From Asterias rubens (taxonomy: Eukaryota > Echinodermata > Asteroidea > Forcipulatida > Asteriidae), in the NCBI RefSeq assembly GCF_902459465.1, contig NC_047080.1:7592144-7656143 (forward strand): a DNA stretch of 64,000 bases, read 5' to 3'. Positions 21,865 to 33,175 of this stretch are shown here, one piece after another. Numbering within the stretch: the stretch's first letter is position 1; each line of letters starts with the position of its first letter. A model generated the notes under the pieces. It saw only the letters and a list, made by a program, of their open reading frames with translations, searched no databases and was not told the origin of the DNA. The position numbers were made by a program, and so were the translations under genes.

Positions 21865-24800
21865 CTGCCATGAAAATCATCCAAATTCTGTTTGTGGCGT
21901 GTCATGGCCTAGTGGTCTAGTTCAACGAAACCAAGCTCTGGTGATGTCAGCTGCAGAGCATGGGTTCAATTCAATGCATTTGAGAATCCAATTGGTAAAA
22001 AATAAACCATTGATTCTGATTGAGACTGGACTGTCAAAGTAGCAACGTCTTTAAAATACACCAGATGGTGGTTGATACCTTTTTTCGCATATGTGCACAA
22101 AACATAGCTCTTCTGTGTCCTAAATCGAAGGGAGACATGTACATACCTAGAGACAAGAAAGCCACAGTCAGCATACAATAAAGGGGCTAAAATGACCTGG
22201 GGAGGGGGGGGTCTGTTCTTACCTCCTCCATATCCATAGCCAGAGTGGTGATCGCTATCTCCCTGCATTCTCATCTTAGGATTTTTAGGTTCCGCTCGGT
22301 TCACTTGTAAACTTGTTCCCTAGATGCATCAATGCCAACAAGAAATCATGTTAGTTCAATTAAGGCCTACTATACATGTGTATATGGAACAAGTATGCTT
22401 GTCATACCTCGGTAACAAATTGTTTTAGTGGCCATTGGTAGATAGCCAATTACGTGATGTGATACATTGACGCAGATGTGCACTCCACATTATCAACAGA
22501 GCAGACGGTAACATGAGTTTCGTTAACCGGTATCGTTACCTTGTTAACCCCCACCATTGGTCAATTTCTAGCGCTTTGTACCATATTAACAGTGAAAAAA
22601 TTGTTTTTTATTTCAACAACTGTTCGTCTGCTTATAATATGCCTACTTCGTCGTAATACTGTTAAAAGATGGCAACAGAACGCCTTCTTAGAAGAGGAAT
22701 ATTTTACAATGGTTCAACAAAGCAACTTCTCCTACATTATTCGCTTGCAACTTTGATCATTAATTGAGCCCAAATTTCCACAGATTTGTTATCTTATGCA
22801 TATATTGGAATACACCAAGTGAGAGTACCGACCTTTGACAATAACCAAAGGTGTCCAGTGCCTTTAATACAATGTATAAAAGTGCCTGATTACCCAGGTC
22901 AAAATTCCAGTTGAACCTAGTTAACTGGGGTCAACTGGTTCAACTGGATAGTGACCAAAGTCGTCCATTTTCCATTTTAACCAACTGGTTTGGACTAGGT
23001 TCAACTGTGTTCAACTAGGTTTAAATTATAAACCAGTTGGTGTCTGTCCATTTTCCATATTAAACCAACTGGTTTTAACTGTGTTTAACTAGTTTATCAA
23101 CTGGTTTTCAACTAGTTCCAGTTAAACCCAGTTTAACTAGGTTCAACTAGAATTTCGACCTGGGTATATGCCTATTATTAAATATTGAAACTGGACAGCA
23201 GACTTATTGGAGTTGGGGGTAGTAAATCGTAGTGGTACCTTGTATATGTGGTCTTCATTGGCAACTATAGTAGCAACATCTGACCTCAAGAAGGTCACAA
23301 AACCAAAGCAGCGATACGGCTTAGGAATGTACACATCTGTCACTTCACCAAACTTTGTGAAGTAATTGTAAAGATCCTCCTTAGTCATGTCTTGGGGCAT
23401 CCGACCTACAAACATCTTCTTGGAATCTTGAGAATTCTGAAAAACACAAACATCCCTTCTTGTTAGAACTCAACTCAACAATCTGATTGCATAAAACTAT
23501 TTGCAGAAACTTCCACTTCAGGAAAACACATGTGTATGTAAAGAGCCTTGCTGCAAGATGATTTTAACATACAAACATTATGATGACATATCGTGGTCAA
23601 TGATTTTGTGAATAAGCCAGAAATTATTATAAAGGTAGAAATTTACTGATAAAATAGACACCTTGGTTGGACATAGAACTGCACCCTGAAAAGTAACTGT
23701 GTCTTCTGCTAACTCAGAACATATCGAGACGCTGCTGCGAATTTTTTAAATTTTATCACAGTTAAGTTCAAAAGCATGCATATTGCTTACCATCCAAACT
23801 CTACACATGGCTTTCTATAGCAATGACTGAATCACATGATAGAATACAGGAGCAGGATTGAAATTCGTAAAAATAATGGTACATGCAAGTGTGTAAATGC
23901 TGCAACTTCTAAAATGTGGAATGTACACTGTATAATACACAGGGACTTGGACTCCCTAAAGGAAAAACAAGATTATTGTGATGATGTCAATTGGGTCAAT
24001 ATGGCCCTTAGGCATTAGGGAAGGGGGTTAAAGCTATGCATTGCCAGCACCCATTAAAATCAAGCTTTTAAAAGTATTATTTTTAAATTCCCTATTTTCA
24101 ATATTTGTGATGGCTATGGCTGTTATATCTCAAAGTATAATATGTAAGTACAAGAATACGTGCTCATATTCCGTACCTTAGGAAGGCCAAGGACAAAACA
24201 AAAATGGGAAAACTAAAGGTATCTATATGGGAATTCCAAAGCAGGGGTGCTCGACAAGAAATATTTTCTACAGGATAATCTATGGGAAGATGTTCAGTAA
24301 ATTCAAAGAGAAATAATGGTAAAAACAAACGATGTCTCCACAGGTGAGGGATGCACGTTTGAGATTGTGTGTTATTTTGTTATAATGAGAGATCGCCTAA
24401 CATTATAACGGAAAGCTACTTCAAGGTGAGAGCTACTCTTAACCGATTTGCCATCAGGGGCTGAAGCCACCTACTCCTGGAGCTGAAACAGGGCCAACTA
24501 CCCCCTTTACGGTCCATAATGATGTAGGCAGGATTTTTGTTTTTGTATGCAATTCGCCAGACACACAAGGCCTGAAGGCCACTTCAAGGTGTGGGTCACA
24601 ATTTTTGTTCTTCCAGGGGCCGTTGCCACCTACTCCAAGGGCTGAAACAGGGTTACCGACTTTTACAGTCCATACGGATGTAGGCTTGGGTATCATCAAC
24701 CAGAAGCCTGGCTGGTAGAAACAACTACCTCCCCAACTTTATGTAGCAAGTGTCACGACCGGGTTTCGAACCCACACTCTGCTGATCGAACACCAGAGTT

Positions 24801-27774
24801 TGAATCCGGTGCTCTTAACCGCTAGGCCACGGCACTAGGAGCCTGGCTGGAAAGTACATGTAGAATGTACTACCATCCCAACTTATCTGTACAAGCCTAC
24901 AATTTGAAATAAACTTACTTTAGAATCAGGAACTTTGACGTCACAGTATCTGCCATCTATGTTGTGTCTCTGTGAAACAACTAAACATTGCACTTTGTAG
25001 TCCTTGAACCTCACAAAGCCAAACCCTTTGGATTGATTGTCCATGTTTTTCTTGATCTGTTTGAAAACACAAAGCATCTTTGACGTTTAAAAAAGTTGTA
25101 TGGATAAGGTCCATAGTTGACACTGTGAAAACTCACTTACAAGACAGTTTATCCATTCTGATTGGTCGAGAGGGCATCACGAGGGGTTGTTTGAATGGAT
25201 GATATAACACCAGTAAAAAGTGCTGTAACATGGGCGTGGCACGCGAGCTTGCACCACCAGCGCTTATAAGACAGTTTCTTCATTCCTATTGGTCTAGAGC
25301 AACAGCTGAAACAGTTGTGCCACATCAAGTGATACGCGCGACGCGCACATCATATCCTTATAAGGAGTTGTTTACCCAAGGGCATTACCATTTCATAGCT
25401 GGAGGGGTGTTGTGTTGAAAGAAATCATTAAGAAATTATAATTGTTGCATTTATTTTACCTTTTGACCAAGAACTGTTGATGTTTTTTGACCGAAAAGGT
25501 ATTTATGAATGGGAATCAAAGTGTGTTGAATTGGTTTTCAACTAGTGGTTTAAACCCGCCGAGGCCTGGCTCTTGGTAATTTACCTCGACTTCGTCTCGG
25601 TAAAATTATCAAGTCCAGGCCTCGGCGCGGGTTTAAACCACTAGTTGAAAACCTCTTCACCACACATTGATTCCCTTATTATAACACATTGCCCTACAGT
25701 GCCCTTGAAACGCCAGTGTTAGAGTGTATTTCAAATACAGATATTCATCTCCCTTCCCAAGGCATGATCTAACCAAAACCATTTTGCATTAAGGATAACC
25801 ATTTCTGGTAAACTGGGGCTAGCTGTATGTCTGTATTTGACCAAATGTAACTGCAGTGTCTCCTTAACTTTGAAAACCAAAATTTTGTTAAAATGGCAAC
25901 ATAATACAATCATGTAGTGAAGACAAGCACCAAAAGAGCAGTGGTGAAATGTTAAGTGTTTGTTTATGAATCTTACTCATCATGCTATTATACACGTATA
26001 TTAAAACTAAACAGCACAATCAAATCCACTGTTTTGTTTTCTACTCGTCGGGTTTTGGCAGAGTTGTTCTCACTGCTATATTATGGATGTACCTCACAAA
26101 TTAGAACTTCACCAAAGTTTTTCTCAAAGTATTCTCTCATGCTCCCAACAGTCGTCTTCCATGCTAGGCCAAGCACAATCAAATCGACTGTTTTGTTTTC
26201 TACACGTCGTGTTTTGGCAGAGTTGTTCTCACTGCTATCATCACCCTTTCGCTTATTATCTGAAAAAGGAACAATCAGAACAACTCAGGTTAATTCAACA
26301 TAGACAGAATACCATTCGCTTACTATGTGGGTAAAACCAAATAGGCCCTATTCATTACAACCTAGGCTGAACTGTATAATAAATAAAGGGAAATAAATTT
26401 ATTAATAAACAAAGTTTGGATGTTTTTAAAGGAAAGGTTTGAATGATGGGGATTTACATTCAATCAATCAATCAATCAGTTTATTTTCCACAGTTTCAAA
26501 ACCACAATCAGTATCAAATCATAGGCAAAGTAAGTTGGAACTTAAAAAAAAAAATAGTTGTTTGATAAGATTAATAAAAATGAATAATAAGCATTGACGT
26601 TCGTGAAACTGTGGGGGACCCATACAGAAGCAAGGCTTGTAAGGGTATGGTTCCCTGAGCAAGCTTGTGCATTGAGCCGATAATTATTTAAATTGATGTG
26701 TTGTGGAAGAAGACACCCCTCCAGGTAGGAAACATGTTCCGGAGAGGACAAGTGTACTCAAAAAGGCTCAATGCACAAGCTGCTAACAATGAACGTAGTT
26801 ACCTGTAACAACGAACAAGGGACAAAACAAACAAAGACAAACAAAGACGGGTCAGCAAAGTAAGAAAGGCAACATCTATCAACAATATGAGTTCATTAAA
26901 GTACACTTAGATTTACAATGTAGGAAAGACAACATCTATGAACATTGTAAGACTGAGTGACTGAACTTGTCTTAATCCTTTACATACCATACAGACAATG
27001 TGAGACTGATGAGCAATAATAATAATTTCACTTTTATCTAGACTGACCAAAGGTCAAAGGAGGTCAAATGATTGGGGATGGGTACATTATAGTCCACCTT
27101 GATGGGCCGTTTAATATGGCTCTCTTTTAACATCGGTCTTATTTATATACTCGGCCCAACAAAGTGAGCTACATTGATACTGATAGTAAACACTTGCTTC
27201 TACTACTTCTACCAACATTGTACCGTTTACCGTGCTTTCCTTTCCATTAATTACATAACATAACATCTTAAAAAAGACCAGAGTACGACCAAGCCAAGGC
27301 CCTAAATAAGACTATAAGAGTGACATTGTATGAATGATACTCACGACTACCAATTGTAGCAATATTGTCATTATGTCAGCAGCTAATGTTTACAATTTAT
27401 GTTAATATTAATTCATTGTTTCAGGCAGGCTGAAAATGTAAGTAATTCAACAAAAACAAAGTAAAGTTTAATTTAAATTAATTAAGGAGCACAGCAACAC
27501 AATGTTTTTTACTAGTTAAATTAAAGAATATACCTTTTGGAAATACAGCAATGTAAAGATGATCTCCCCACACATCATCTGGAGGTTGTATCCTGCCTTC
27601 CACTACACGAAGTCCCCTCAAGCTACCCGTGCCTGGGTTACGGTATTTCAGCCCCGATGCACACGGGAACTGTGCAGTCAGTGTGCTCAACAACATAGTA
27701 CCGTCTGGCTCAACCGGTAATTCGATCACTTCAGGGTCCGACTCGTCTTCGACAACACGAATATATGCAGCCAT
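21191..27774 (-). CDS. TARDBP: TAR DNA-binding protein 43 (TDP-43), six coding exons
   Basis: TDP-43 is a nuclear RNA-binding protein that binds UG-rich RNA, controls splicing and RNA stability, and limits its own mRNA through its 3'UTR (established for the family). Exons read from sequence are 27534-27774, 26093-26259, 24919-25056, 23239-23436, 22223-22319 and 21191-21864. All introns are GT..AG and the phases agree, giving 504 residues against 414 in human. Domains in order: N-terminal oligomerisation domain (residues ~1-80), basic NLS ([12 protein letters not shown]), RRM1 (RNP2 [11 protein letters not shown]1 KGFGFVRF), RRM2 (MFVGRM, CFGFVTF), then an RG/Gly-Met repeat tail, the conserved hydrophobic helix ([16 protein letters not shown]), a long Gln run and a terminal GSGW. 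Nothing looks broken, so the gene should be functional. Confidence 0.96.
21897..21975 (+). mobile_element. tRNA-like SINE head fragment in TARDBP intron 5
   Basis: TGGCCTAGTGGTCTAG (box A-like), then AAGCTCTGGTG and GGGTTCAATTC (box B-like) match the SINE heads at 17671 and 24838. Confidence 0.5.
22223..22319 (-). CDS. TARDBP: TARDBP coding exon 5 (end of RRM2, start of Gly-rich tail)
   Basis: Acceptor TGCATCTAG|GGAACA; donor GGAG|GTAAGA; 97 nt. It starts [12 protein letters not shown], the last strand of RRM2, and runs into SGYGYGG. It ends in phase 1. Confidence 0.9.
22749..22866. mobile_element. truncated AGGCA-type TTAA MITE in TARDBP intron 4
   Basis: Right-end fragment: AATTGAGCCCAAATTTCCACAG, CACCAAGTGAGAGTA, and terminal GGTGTCCAGTGCCTTTAA. 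Confidence 0.75.
22891..23166. repeat. foldback element made of CCAACTGGTT/AACTAGTT iterations
   Basis: The ends are inverted (TACCCAGGTC at 22891, GACCTGGGTA at 23157-23166). The inside is a run of self-complementary AACTGGTT, AACTAGGTT and CCAGTTG words. It ends about 70 bases from the exon 4 donor. Confidence 0.75.
23239..23436 (-). CDS. TARDBP: TARDBP coding exon 4 (RRM2)
   Basis: Acceptor GTTTTTCAG|AATTCT; donor TACAAG|GTACCA; 198 nt in phase 0. It encodes RRM2 with MFVGRM (RNP2) and CFGFVTF (RNP1). Reading through the donor would give a plausible-looking but false extension; splicing to exon 5 restores the family's RRM2 end. Confidence 0.93.
24420..24838 (-). mobile_element. tRNA-derived SINE in TARDBP intron 3
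   Basis: On the minus strand from 24838 there is a tRNA-Leu-like head (GTGCCGTGGCCTAGCGGTTA, box B GGGTTCGAAACCC). A body of about 300 bp follows, with two similar GGGCTGAA..CCACCTACTCC segments. Confidence 0.75.
24919..25056 (-). CDS. TARDBP: TARDBP coding exon 3 (second half of RRM1)
   Basis: Acceptor TTTCAAACAG|ATCAAG; donor TCTAAA|GTAAGT; 138 nt, phase 0 at both ends. It carries RNP1 KGFGFVRF and the family segment [16 protein letters not shown]. Confidence 0.94.
25507..25680. repeat. large hairpin/foldback in TARDBP intron 2
   Basis: Two arms of about 70 bp pair (GGTTTTCAACTAGTGGTTTA with TAAACCACTAGTTGAAAACC; CCGAGGCCTGG with CCAGGCCTCGG). The loop is short and itself pairs (ACCTCGACTTCGTCTCGGT). 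Confidence 0.85.
26014..26079 (-). pseudogene. intronic 66-bp duplicate of part of TARDBP exon 2
   Basis: Matches 26173-26238 with three differences in 66 bases, each a synonymous third-codon change in the exon 2 frame. It encodes the second NLS cluster and the RRM1 RNP2 strand. It starts 14 bases past the exon 2 donor and has no obvious in-phase acceptor (ATATAG precedes it but gives the wrong phase). It could be a young duplication, a cryptic alternative exon, or an assembly artefact from merged haplotypes. Confidence 0.85.
26093..26259 (-). CDS. TARDBP: TARDBP coding exon 2 (NLS and first half of RRM1)
   Basis: Acceptor CCTTTTTCAG|ATAATAAG; donor GTGAG|GTACAT; 167 nt from phase 1 to phase 0. 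It encodes the bipartite basic NLS and RRM1 beta-1 (LIVLGLAW) to beta-2. Bases 26173-26238 are duplicated in the next intron. Confidence 0.93.
26458..26482. repeat. (CAAT)n microsatellite
   Basis: Short run of CAAT/AATC units in TARDBP intron 1. Confidence 0.8.
27534..27774 (-). CDS. TARDBP: TARDBP coding exon 1 (N-terminal domain)
   Basis: Begins with ATG at 27774 ([19 protein letters not shown]). It encodes the ubiquitin-like oligomerisation domain, with the family's TAQFP and LKYRNP motifs. The donor AAAAG|GTATAT leaves phase 1. Confidence 0.95.
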
Positions 27775-27795
27775 TTTTACTGTCTATGGTGACTG

Positions 27796-27887
27796 CTAAG
27801 GATAATGTCAACTTATTAGATGCACATTAAGTTGCAAATAAGATGTGAGACGAGAACAGACAGGTATTTTCCGTCCCATTCACTTAC
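27796..27887 (-). other. probable 92-nt intron in the TARDBP 5'UTR
   Basis: On the minus strand a strong donor GGCTGG|GTAAGTGAA (GT at 27887-27886) is followed by the acceptor CATTATCCTTAG (AG at 27797-27796), 21 bases before the ATG. This implies a non-coding first exon upstream of 27888. Confidence 0.55.
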
Positions 27888-27959
27888 CCAGCCAGCCGTC
27901 TTCCCGCGATGCCGTTCATTAAATTATCATAACATTAATTTGTATCTAAAGAGGGCGCT

Positions 27960-28000
27960 GTACATCACGGCGAGGGGCGGGGTGTGGATTAAAATAATAT
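27960..28000 (-). promoter_or_regulatory. possible TARDBP promoter with a GC box
   Basis: GAGGGGCGGGGTGTGG at about 27971-27986 is an Sp1/KLF-type GC box in otherwise AT-rich DNA, just upstream of the inferred first exon. No transcription start can be seen. Confidence 0.3.
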
Positions 28001-28070
28001 GATTTAAAATAATGTTAAAAATAACAAGAAGGCCCCCCAAATAAAATGTATTAATTCACAAAACATGTGG

Positions 28071-28150
28071 CATGTCGTCCGAGCGGTTTAGAGCAACAAA
28101 CCGAACTCAGGTGTTTCTGGTCAGCAAAGTTTGGTCGCAGTATTAAGTAC
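28071..28150 (+). mobile_element. degenerate tRNA-like SINE head
   Basis: TGTCGTCCGAGCGGTTTAGAG, then GAACTCAGGTGTTTCTGGTCAG resembles the Leu/Ser-type SINE heads elsewhere here. Box B is decayed. Confidence 0.4.
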
Positions 28151-28505
28151 GTGTCAATAATACCACTTTGTTCTATGCACTACTTGAAAACAATTGAGAT
28201 TAAATAGAATTTTGGTTTTTGAGAGAAGGGAAATGGCATGGGGGAGGTCTGAAGGTTCTGAACCTCCCAAAAGCAAAATTTATCTAGGTTGCCTGCTGCC
28301 GCATGCACGACAAACTCAATGTTCACTTCAAGGCGTTTCTGAAGGTTCATGAATGATGCATAGGGGCCTTACTCATTGAGACTGAACTTGTCCGCTGTCA
28401 GACTTAATTTTGCTCTAACAAAATCTAAAACACTATGAGCTGAGTTACTACACAATTATTTACTAATACACGCGTTTATAATCAAGTTAATTTAATGTTT
28501 CTTAT

Positions 28506-28745
28506 ATTAGTCATGTGTTATGATTTTGTTCTTCTTCATGTGTTCATATCCTTTCTATTGGGTCTACTGATAAATTTTAAATTTTAACTATTTTCCAAAA
28601 GAGTCATAATATTGAAATGAAATTAGTCAATTCAATTCAATAATATGAATCTTTTGGAAAATAGTTAAATTTGAGAATTTATCAGTAGACCTATAGAAAG
28701 GATATGAACACATGAAGAAGAACAAAATCATAACACATGACTAAT
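28506..28745. repeat. 240-bp near-perfect palindrome
   Basis: The left arm from ATTAGTCATGTGTTATGATT is inverted in the right arm ending AATCATAACACATGACTAAT. The arms are about 105-110 bp and nearly identical, with a central spacer near 28612-28640. The identity suggests a recent insertion. Confidence 0.88.
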
Positions 28746-30930
28746 TTTTTATTGTTAGAAATATTGAATTATAATTGTTCTTAAATGCAACCATTAACCA
28801 ATAATCGAGGTGACCACTTGCATAACATAAATCACATCAATTATTGACAAACTTGCGGTTTAATACACTCAAATAAAAACAAAACTACGACATCGGTAAG
28901 TGTTTAATAACAATTTTTTTTTAATAAAACAATAACACTCAAGAACAACAATGACGCCTACATTTTTTGACACATTAATTTCAGTATAAAACCAATATTG
29001 TTAAGAAAAAACATTTTCAAGAGATCTGTTTTTTATTGAATGTCGGCCTACAAAAAGTACTATGTGAAGCATATTACGTTATACCGAAATTCATTTAATT
29101 TTATAATGTTCTTAAGCCCCATTATTTTCAACTTTTCGTTTTGGGTAGAGAAGTGAACGCAACCTCTGTCTGTTTTGACGTGAATCTCTGCCCTCCATGC
29201 GAACACAAATAGTTTTACTCCACCACGCACTTTCTTTTACTTTAAAATATCCTTGTCAATTTTGGTTTGTTCTTTTGTTAAAACCTTTGCAACTATTTTT
29301 TTTTCTGATAGGCCAAAACGCCTAAAAATTCATTGACCAGTATGGCATTGGAACGACCAATATCATATCACCGACTCCTCTGATGGCATATTCACTGCCT
29401 CCCCAAAACCGAGGAAACAGTTATTTTAGTGAATTACCCACGGTACGTATTTTGCTCAATTTGAAGTCCCTAATACCGCTGGACAACACTTATGTGTTGG
29501 CAACAAAATTCGCTCGCAAAACATGTGACCAATAATACTTCTTCCTGTTTTTGTTATTATTAGCCCTTCACTTTCAGCATATGCTATCATTGTGGTCATT
29601 GTTCTTATTGGAGGCACTATTTCCTCAAAATGCTGACGCAATAATACAGGTGGAACACGGACTCGACGACTTCGGAGCCATTTTCCCGGAAAATAAACTT
29701 ACGGGAAAGTCCCGAGAGTTTTTAACCCCACCGCCACACAGCAACCGTTCTCATATGATTCCAATAGTTGGTAAATCCCGGGAGTACTGTTTCCCCAGGA
29801 AAATTCTTCACGTCTCCTCTGCTCCCTCACTGATGAGCTTAAATGTTGCCTCACTTCTCCTCGAAACGGGGTAACTCGGTTCCTCATCTTTATCTCGATG
29901 GGCTGGAGTGGAACATCCGTTCTGCATTGTAGTCCATTGCTCAGTTTTAATCCAGAAGAATATATGCCGTTGACGACGAGTTGATTGCCAGTTGTCGCAT
30001 AATGTACATGAATTATTGTTTTTCCATGGAGAAAGCTGTATTTTCTAGACAGGGCCAGGAGAAAAAAAAACTTTGTTCATTAGAAGCGCTCTCAAATCGA
30101 CCGATATGATGGGCAATGAAGTGGATTTTGGGGGTACGTGACTTTCCGGTATGGCGGTGTTGATCGATGTTGATGTCTTCCTCAATGTCGCGTAACTTCT
30201 TCTACGGTCAGCGGCTTCAGAAAACGAGAAGGCAGTGTGAGTTCGTATAATCATGGAGGTAGCTACCTCCACTACCTCCATGGTATAATGATTGCCGTAA
30301 CAATACCACTGAAAGTGAAGGGTCTCTCTTGGGCTTGCACTTTTGCTGTTTGTGTGTCGGCAGGTGATGGGCGGAGACATAGAGTGGAACCATTATGCCT
30401 CCATGGTGGAACCATGTGGAACTGATATTAAAAATCTAGCGATGAGGCCTTGTCCTTTGTTAAAAGGTGACATTAGGGTTGCAAGATCCCCTGGATACAA
30501 TCTGGATACAACCTGCGATGCGTTATGTCGGTGCATGGCTCACAGAGCATGCACAGGAGAAGAGACAGTCCCACTCCTGCAACCACATTATACCTCACTC
30601 CTCCAACCAGTGAAGAAGTACGTCCAATTCCTCCGTGCGTCAATCGCCCATAATTAATAATATCCCCAGAAAAGTTATTTTTACAGCTTGAAACTTTATT
30701 CAATAGTCCAAGACTGAAACAATCGACCGAATTTCATTACTGGCACCGCTTTCATTGATGAAAAAACAAAGTTTCACCTACAAGTTTAATGACATAATCA
30801 TGAACATTCCATCGTTATAACCATAATCACAATGGTTGGGCGTTGAAGTTTACTACATGTACTCCTAAAAAAGTCCGAGTCGTTTCTACAACTTCATTTT
30901 TTGCCGGAAATAATCAACTCAGATGAAGTG
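28746..30930. other. intergenic DNA between TARDBP and FAM20B
   Basis: No supportable gene. A short perfect inverted motif (ATCATGGAGGTAGCTACCTCC, then ACTACCTCCATGGTATAATGA) lies near 30250-30290. The region could hold FAM20B regulatory sequence, but nothing specific is visible. Confidence 0.4.
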
Positions 30931-30933
30931 GCC

Positions 30934-31090
30934 CAATTTCAGAGCTGCCAAGCACAAGCATGAAATTTCTTCTTAATAAAGATAAACCATTGATTTCCAC
31001 GTGATTTTTAGGATAAGCAAACAACAGCTGATTAACAGAAGAAAGCAATATGCAACACACGGACATTTTGGTTTGTAATCAAAGCAGAAT
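30934..31090. repeat. half copy of the CCCAATTTCA foldback family
   Basis: GGCCCAATTTCAGAGCTGCCAAGCACAA, then the internal CACGTGATTTTTAGGATAAG and GAAAGCAATATGCAACA blocks are shared with 10289-10515. The right end is absent. Confidence 0.6.
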
Positions 31091-31663
31091 TTAGATTCAA
31101 GTACAAGAGTAAATTTTTTGTTTCTCTTAGTTTTACTGTAAAAAGCTAGTGTTTTTTCGTGCATAGTTTTTTGCACTGTGTTAGCGCCCTCTGTTGTCAC
31201 ATTCACGAGTGACCTAGCTAGTTATTTAGTTTGCGAACATAAAATATTGGCTCAAGAGATCTTGATGTTGATGGAGGTACACGTGTGTCATGTCACTCTA
31301 AGTTTGCCCAAACGTGGAGCTAGCTTGTACAGTACAGCTAGTTTATAGCTGAAATTTCTGAGGAAAGGACCTTTGCAGACCCACTTAGTGACTTAGCACT
31401 AGTTGCGATAGCGTTTCACCCTCCTCCTCACGACCAGGAGAGGGTTATAAAAAAATTATCGCAACTAAACAAGGTAGGCAGACCACACCAGTGACCATTT
31501 CTACCTCCATGCTGTCTACAGAATTTCACCAAGTGAAACAAAATCTCTTCAGTTTTGTGCTATTGAATTGCATTGTAATTGTTTTAACTTCTAAAACGAC
31601 CTTTTGCTTTTGTTCAATATTTTTGAAGTTCAATGTTTAATGTTTGTTTGTATTTGGGTAGAC

Positions 31664-32438
31664 CATGGAGGAAGGAAGAGAAGGAGCTCGAACGACCCGC
31701 AAAACCACAGACAGAGTAACAAAAGAAAACCCTGACAATGCCCCTGTCTGACCAGTGGAAAAAGATAGGAAACCCTCCAGCTGGACGGCCGATTAACGAG
31801 CAGGATTAGATCTCTTTGTACATAAGGTGTGGTACCGCCACTCTGCACCATTGCCTTTGTGTAAAGTTGAATCATTGGAGACAAAAATTGTGAATATACA
31901 CGTTTTCATTTACCGTTTATGGTGTTTCACGGAAACATGGTATATTTTACATTTTTTGTGACTTTCCGCTCACTAGCGGTGGTTCAAAATTTGGGTATTA
32001 GCACACGAGGGTGGTTGGTATGCAATAGACCTTCCTTATGCACATGACGTCATTTCAGTACGGCGCCCTCGCCTTGAGGTCAAAAGGAGGTTGTTCATTG
32101 GCCAATCGATTGTTTCGTCACCATTTGACCTCAAAGATGGTGGCTGTATGACGTCAATGCATAAGGTCTATTGTGTTTTTCGATTTGGTGGGCACAAGTG
32201 TGCACAATTTTTATCAGGTCTCAAAAAAGTTGTTTTTTTCTGTATTATATCCATACGACATACGACACCATAGTTGAGTGAAGAACCAAGTGCGCACGCG
32301 CAAACTCACATACGCCAGGTCGCCCATTGTTTGTATAAGGTATGTGGGTGATTACGAGGTGTCGTTAAACGACAGCGGTACCACAGGATTGACTTTTGAA
32401 GTCCCTTCATTCGAGCTCCTTCTCTTCCTTCCTCCATG
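31664..32438. repeat. widely spaced inverted repeat
   Basis: 29 bp at 31664-31692 (CATGGAGGAAGGAAGAGAAG..) recur as an exact inverse at 32410-32438. A second pair (GTGGTACCGCC near 31830, GCGGTACCAC near 32375) lies inside in the same symmetric order. This looks like the ends of a ~775-bp foldback element. Confidence 0.6.
32025..32177. repeat. foldback MITE
   Basis: CAATAGACCTTCCTTATGCA and TGCATAAGGTCTATTG are inverted ends; TGACGTCAT occurs in both arms. It is nested in the wider inverted repeat. Confidence 0.75.
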
Positions 32439-32442
32439 CGGA

Positions 32443-32549
32443 GACCCAGTAATTGGGGCGCTGTATTCCTTTTTCAAAATTTTGACATTTTCTGTCATAT
32501 ATGTCAAAATTTCAAAAAAGGAACACAGCGCCCCAGTTACTGGGTCTAT
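32443..32549. repeat. 105-bp hairpin element
   Basis: GACCCAGTAATTGGGGCGCTGT at the left pairs with ACAGCGCCCCAGTTACTGGGTC at the right, and TTTTGACAT pairs across the loop. The arms are about 48 bp, almost perfect. Confidence 0.85.
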
Positions 32550-32614
32550 TATTTGGGTGATTTTTTTGCGGTTAAATCAAAACCATAACATTGTAAAACC
32601 AAAAGATAGTACTG

Positions 32615-32908
32615 CCTGGGCCCATAATATTCACTGCGCTGTTTAACTGTCAGCAAATTTTTGTGCTTACTGTAGCAGAAAAAATTGCTGAGGTGCCAGC
32701 GTATTTCACTGGTTAGCAGAAAAATAAGGTGGCCATATTTTGCGTTAGCTATGAACTTGCATTGATATGTCATTTATTTTTTGTGCAGAAGCACTGTAGC
32801 GTTAGCTTGCGTTTTCATGTGATTACGGTTTATAGCGGCGCTAAGAAATGAAAATTGTACAGTAAGCGCCAAATCGGCCGCTAAGCAGCGCTTCGAAATT
32901 GGGCCCAT
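32615..32908. repeat. foldback element, GGGCCCA..TTTC family
   Basis: Ends TGCCTGGGCCCATAAT and GAAATTGGGCCCAT flank GCTTACTGTAGCAGAAAAA-type sequence shared with 7997-8226. Confidence 0.65.
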
Positions 32909-33175
32909 AATGGACACTGCAGCCCAGAAGGATTCAGTGATATTTTGAAGAACATAATTGTTTTTCAGTGTCCTACCATGCTATCTGGTTTTGGTGACTT
33001 CGGTGGCCCAAAGACATTTTCACTGGTCTCGGGCCAGCAGGTTACTATTTACTTTGACCCTTGAGTCTAGCTACATGTAGCAGGTCTTTTTGCCCAACTT
33101 TTTGCCTCCTTTACATTATATAAATAACTCTGTCATAGTGTTGTTATTGAGCTGTTTTTCTTATTTCATACACAG

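Noticed and set aside
23143..23238. Extension of TARDBP exon 4 past 23239
   Set aside because: The open frame reads on into the foldback element, but the donor TACAAG|GTACCA followed by exon 5 ([12 protein letters not shown]) restores the family sequence.
25956..26334. Two plus-strand frames of 83-115 residues with repeated segments
   Set aside because: They are antisense to TARDBP exon 2 and its intronic duplicate; the repeats reflect the DNA duplication.
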